Part shown: positions 60,901 to 64,000 of the stretch, in pieces
How positions within the stretch are numbered: the first letter of the stretch is position 1
Layout of the letters: each line of letters opens with the position of its first letter
Notes under the pieces: model-generated
Seen by the model: only the letters and a program-made list of their open reading frames with translations
Told to the model about the DNA's origin: nothing
Database searches by the model: none
Assembly (NCBI GenBank): GCA_020186115.1
Contig: WSYJ01000164.1
Location: 1 to 64,000, forward strand
Direction of reading: 5' to 3'
DNA length: 64,000 bases
Source of the DNA: Histomonas meleagridis
Lineage: Eukaryota; Parabasalia; Tritrichomonadida; Dientamoebidae
Translations under genes and position numbers: made by a program

Positions 60901-63900
60901 GATAAAGAAATTGGAGAATTTCCTATTATTGGATATTTATCATCATTTATTATCTCACCAAGTAAATTAGGAACTGATGATTATTTCGAATGGATTTCTA
61001 ATTTTAATATGATACCTAAAGATGCACAAATCATTGTTAGTTTTACTCAAAATAATAATCAAAAAATTCAACCATTAATTACAAGTAAAATCGAAAATAT
61101 TAATTTAATACCATCACAAAAGATTTTATCTCCTTATTATTTAACATTTAAAGATATATTAATTAATGAGATTAAAATCGAATCATTTTTACCTTTATTA
61201 ACTCAAACTAGATTAATACCATTAAATGGTAAAAAGATTATAAATAATTCACTTTTATCATTAGATTTATTCCAACAATTATTAGAATGTTCAGAAACAG
61301 CAGTTAAATCATTAAAAGAATTTATTCAAATATTAACTTATTTAGTTTTAAATTTCCCGAATAATGAAATTAATTATAATTTATATTTACGATTTACTCA
61401 ATTTATACCAATTATTCATGATAAAGAAGTTTTAGAGGATTTATTTAATTTGATTTTATTAAATTTTGATATTTGGTTAAAAGGTAGTTTTCAAGATCAA
61501 TTTCGAATATTTAAACATTGGAATCGATTTTTAATCATTGATTTCATTGAATATTTTGATTTTAATCGAATTTTATTTCGATTTATTGAATTAAATGATA
61601 AATTATTACAACAAAATATTATTAATTTATTATTATTAATAGCAGAGAATAATTTAACAGAAGAAAATATTTCATTTATTATTGGAATACTTTTAACTCA
61701 TAGTGAACCAAATATATTAATAACATTTTTAGAATTTATTGAACAAATATTAAACAAAAAAGAAAACATTCAATATGTCTTTAAATATATTGGTTTAATC
61801 CATAATTTAATCTTATATAATAATGAAGATATAGTTATTTTAATCATTAAAATCATATTAAAAGTTAATATTAATGTAGGAATTCAATTACGTTTAATTT
61901 CGAATTTATTAACAAAGAAATTATCTACAAAATCATTATTATTTAAATTAATGGGTTTAACAAATATTCGATTATTCCCTATCGAATGTAAATTAGCAAT
62001 TTCATCTGATAATGTATTAGAATTCTTAAGTATTTATCAACCTTTTGATATGAACAAAGTCAGTAAATTCTTTTTTAATCAAACAATATTAAGTTTATTA
62101 GCATTATTTCAAAGTAATGATACTTCTTATGATATAGTAATATTTGATATGTTAAGTCGAATTACTGATAACTTTTTAGATGTATGTATATTAATGGAAA
62201 TATATTTCACAATTACTAAAGCACAAAATCGAGTTACTAAATTTTTAGAATTTATTGTTAAAAAAACAGAATTAGATGAAAAACATTTAAAACAATTTTT
62301 ACAAATTTCATATTTCTTTATATTATTTAGAAAGAACATTGAAAGTGAGAAATTTTTATATTTAATTTTTAAGAAATATTCGAATTTTAATATAAATGAA
62401 ATCACCAAAACTAAATATGTATCATTTATAGATGAATTAGATAAATATATTGATAATGGAATGAATTATGTCTTTGGATTAAATATCGATGAAAATGGTA
62501 ATTGGAAAGATTTAGATTTAGCTAAATGTTGTATTACGAATTTCGAACAACATTATGATGAATTATTTTTAAATTATGATTTAATATTATGTTCATTTAT
62601 ATTACGATTTGATTCACCTTTAGTTATAGATCATATTAATAAAATTAAGACTAAAATCATCGAAAATGAAAATTCATTAAATTTCATATCATTTTATTTA
62701 CATAAATTTAATATAAATTTAAAATATTTAAAACAAAATATATCACTAGAAAACGTTGTTAATTTCTTCCAAAACATTTCGGAATTATCAATTTATTTAC
62801 GTATTATTAGAAAAGTATCAATAACATTACAAGAAAAAGAGAAAAAAGATATTAAAAAACAATTTATCTTCTTAAAGAATTTCCAACATGGTATTGAAGG
62901 AGATACAATTGAAAGAATACAAAAGATGAATGAAGAAGCTATAAACTTAAATGAAATTAACTTTAAGAAATGGCATCATTTACGTACTGAATTATTCCAA
63001 ACTATATGGAAATCATCAAATGAAAATAAAATGAAAATGATATTTAAACGTGATTCGACATATTGTAATAAAATTGGGATTCCAATTAAACTTAAAAAAG
63101 TATTTTTGAAACGATTAAAATTAAAGAATAGTAAAATTGATGAATATAAAATGATAAAATTAAAATCTTCTTCATCAATCGAAAAAATTATTATACAAAA
63201 TCCAATCGAAACATATAATTGTAAGTTATATAAATATGACATCAAAAAAGAAATTATTTTATCAGTTTTAACAAATGAATTAATTATTAAATCGAATGAA
63301 TTTGAAAGTCATATTTTAATTGAAGATATTATTTATATATATAAGAAAAAGAATTTAATAATAGAAATATTAACAAAACAACGTAAAAATTATTATATTG
63401 AATTTAATGATATTAAACAATTTATATCATTTTGTGATCATATTAATGTTACTGAACAAAAGCCTCTTTTTAATTTAACAAATAAATGGATCACAGGTAA
63501 TATCTCTAACTTCGAATATTTAATCAACTTAAATTATTATTGTGGTCGAACATTTAATGACTTAAATAATTATCCATTCATTCCATGGGTTATAACTAAT
63601 TTTGATAAAGAAACATTAGACTTAAATGATAAAAGTATTTATCGCGATTTATCTAAACCAATTGGTAATAACTTAATAAATAATAATATACCAATTGATA
63701 AAGATAATGTATGTAAATATTTAATGAGAATAGAACCATTTACATCAATTAATAACAATAATAATAATATTAATGATATTAAAAATTATTATGAAAATGC
63801 AATACAAAATAACATCGAATTAATACCTGAGTTTTTCTCTTGTCCAGAAATATTCGAAAATAAAAATAACATTAAAAATTGTTCCGATATAACATTACCG

Positions 63901-64000
63901 AAATGGAGTGAAACTTCAATTGATTTCATATATTTACATCGGAAAGCTTTAGAAAGTAAATATGTAACAAAACATTTAAATGAATGGATCGATTTAAACT
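57988..64000 (+). CDS. BEACH-domain giant protein (NBEA/LYST-like), cut by window end
   Basis: The frame is open from the ATG at 57988 to the window edge: 2004 codons and still incomplete, so the gene continues. Residues about 1-900 are helical (armadillo-like). A concanavalin/LamG-like segment follows near 900-1020 ('IKNGFVITFWLFLESFPAKY', 'LPTRSWILVSIKHINNEVCG'). More helices come next, then a PH-BEACH region (about 1690-1820) and the start of the BEACH domain: 'NKWITGNISNFEYLINLNYY', 'CGRTFNDLNNYPFIPWVITN', 'DKSIYRDLSKPIGNNL'. These are hallmark residues (TxxWxxGxISNFEYL, GRSxNDLxQYPVFPW, RDLSKPxG). WD40 repeats are expected beyond the window. Role: large scaffold in lysosomal or vesicular trafficking. 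An alternative start is at 58033. Confidence 0.93.
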   Translation, partial: MDVANFNRKADLAFNMELPSDIICGILGISMPEQIPTLEKGSVISFFYHELVNAQFDHILGNINLIQDENNMVRVTDLKKDLNLKSISFSVFNSLNINDSSKNFFYILILYNFLIWTTTADDNNYNEIKDVLNSMVRISNSCFLQIATEIFFAISKQYIFKSKNKELKNIINPFKEMINQFPSQLKTLEPLIPLILKNIVKKGSALTTDCIDFLDYVSTIPISQDIAIKIIGKIMYNLDALELPALKFFLAEATVLDKKETLEPYTLLFASTLFSQINSHKIYYYDSVPKFESTRIIFDSIPKSYKPKQKFSEHTTFESKLTYNSMNYKTSRAVSSFEFDNPINEIILIFSQISHKCFSVISNFFNLFKSTYSKQKSFDSIYAIILYASNVKLDDHLVTLYWDSLLSTDLFSADVSSFDGNKYSNFISQLRADAIYSLAQNGFRNLSYIIESLFDRPLILSEVIQRVVIYYDYINQDELMSVSLIHSISKSIIYFQKLHFTSNESTTQIIEAARTSLFQFISNALHYNQIIWLSNQNFVNVFVSLLYEDPVRPFILESIGTFINEMPSEGIYSYLFNSLIELFNREILFIKDQRHVKLLALVLETINNFIASSSEHDRTIWDYYSLFTSLKGPLYNSMGDLKDDDQDSYDLFIQSLQFSSYDCNSISSSDIIKGCLHFKDPKYFSLIKKKLIQILAGKPRFENSSSFCIQQPKILPALIKSCPNKEKLIKVLDFIYELLVGSYMNRKTVHDKGFDNFILDTLIQYKEDFEDNSLIVNKFLSLLVLIYERCTTISIVKKHFSLFTPINVYYQSIYQPIFISILTEMLSKSNKKPSYFIELSSNSNPLMIENIPCEIIKNGFVITFWLFLESFPAKYQITLFDFIDKNKNRLEIILSGDNTLSITIESETLRCYSKFVETLPTRSWILVSIKHINNEVCGFYQNVNGKVSPFYRSIQCPFNNNETLTLKCCEPDKEIGEFPIIGYLSSFIISPSKLGTDDYFEWISNFNMIPKDAQIIVSFTQNNNQKIQPLITSKIENINLIPSQKILSPYYLTFKDILINEIKIESFLPLLTQTRLIPLNGKKIINNSLLSLDLFQQLLECSETAVKSLKEFIQILTYLVLNFPNNEINYNLYLRFTQFIPIIHDKEVLEDLFNLILLNFDIWLKGSFQDQFRIFKHWNRFLIIDFIEYFDFNRILFRFIELNDKLLQQNIINLLLLIAENNLTEENISFIIGILLTHSEPNILITFLEFIEQILNKKENIQYVFKYIGLIHNLILYNNEDIVILIIKIILKVNINVGIQLRLISNLLTKKLSTKSLLFKLMGLTNIRLFPIECKLAISSDNVLEFLSIYQPFDMNKVSKFFFNQTILSLLALFQSNDTSYDIVIFDMLSRITDNFLDVCILMEIYFTITKAQNRVTKFLEFIVKKTELDEKHLKQFLQISYFFILFRKNIESEKFLYLIFKKYSNFNINEITKTKYVSFIDELDKYIDNGMNYVFGLNIDENGNWKDLDLAKCCITNFEQHYDELFLNYDLILCSFILRFDSPLVIDHINKIKTKIIENENSLNFISFYLHKFNINLKYLKQNISLENVVNFFQNISELSIYLRIIRKVSITLQEKEKKDIKKQFIFLKNFQHGIEGDTIERIQKMNEEAINLNEINFKKWHHLRTELFQTIWKSSNENKMKMIFKRDSTYCNKIGIPIKLKKVFLKRLKLKNSKIDEYKMIKLKSSSSIEKIIIQNPIETYNCKLYKYDIKKEIILSVLTNELIIKSNEFESHILIEDIIYIYKKKNLIIEILTKQRKNYYIEFNDIKQFISFCDHINVTEQKPLFNLTNKWITGNISNFEYLINLNYYCGRTFNDLNNYPFIPWVITNFDKETLDLNDKSIYRDLSKPIGNNLINNNIPIDKDNVCKYLMRIEPFTSINNNNNNINDIKNYYENAIQNNIELIPEFFSCPEIFENKNNIKNCSDITLPKWSETSIDFIYLHRKALESKYVTKHLNEWIDLN

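Overview
The window is eukaryotic, protist-like DNA. It is very AT-rich and gene-dense, and I see no spliceosomal introns; even a 12.9 kb dynein gene is one uninterrupted frame. BspA-like leucine-rich surface proteins, DUF3447/ankyrin genes, a mariner element, a probable Maverick (Polinton) polymerase remnant, stops often in TAAA context and Myb-like promoter motifs together suggest a parabasalid, that is a trichomonad (Trichomonas, Tritrichomonas or a relative). The species cannot be fixed from the sequence alone.

Layout. 0-2.6 kb is a transposon graveyard: a broken virus-type DNA polymerase B frame is interrupted at a TA by a mariner copy, which in turn abuts a pogo/Tc5-like DDE transposase fragment. 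2.8-5.5 kb is a decaying large GTPase with a coiled-coil tail. 6.6-8.6 kb holds ankyrin remnants and BspA-like gene A. 8.9-12.9 kb holds small housekeeping genes: an RRM-like protein, U1-C, an HMG-box protein, a small coiled-coil protein and a ubiquitin-L40 fusion. 13.5-18.6 kb holds calnexin, BspA-like gene B and a PDI-like protein. 18.7-23.5 kb is a gene pair: a THEP1-like NTPase and a full-length xanthine dehydrogenase with an added N-terminal domain. 24.2-45.8 kb holds a ubiquitin-like protein, cytoplasmic dynein heavy chain, a bromodomain protein, tyrosyl-tRNA synthetase, ribosomal protein eL8, a Rab, an unknown surface protein and a PQ-loop transporter. 45.8-50.9 kb holds DNAAF5-like and cullin genes. 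51.4-56.3 kb is a second accessory region: a DUF3447/ankyrin pseudogene, a chimeric BspA-like gene C, an inverted remnant of the calnexin 3' end and a BspA 5' fragment. 56.6-64 kb holds an ORC3-like gene and, divergently, a BEACH-domain giant protein that runs off the window end.

How the parts relate. The core genes are ordinary eukaryotic machinery (translation, splicing, ER quality control, replication, trafficking, motility). The accessory parts are linked: the BspA loci at 7, 16 and 53 kb, together with their ankyrin and calnexin neighbours, are products of direct and inverted duplication followed by recombination, and gene C is a mosaic of A and B. The most unusual single gene is the xanthine dehydrogenase with a KHA/doublecortin-like N-terminus, sitting next to a THEP1-type NTPase. 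Two divergent gene pairs share an identical 14-bp promoter element containing a Myb-type TAACGG core.
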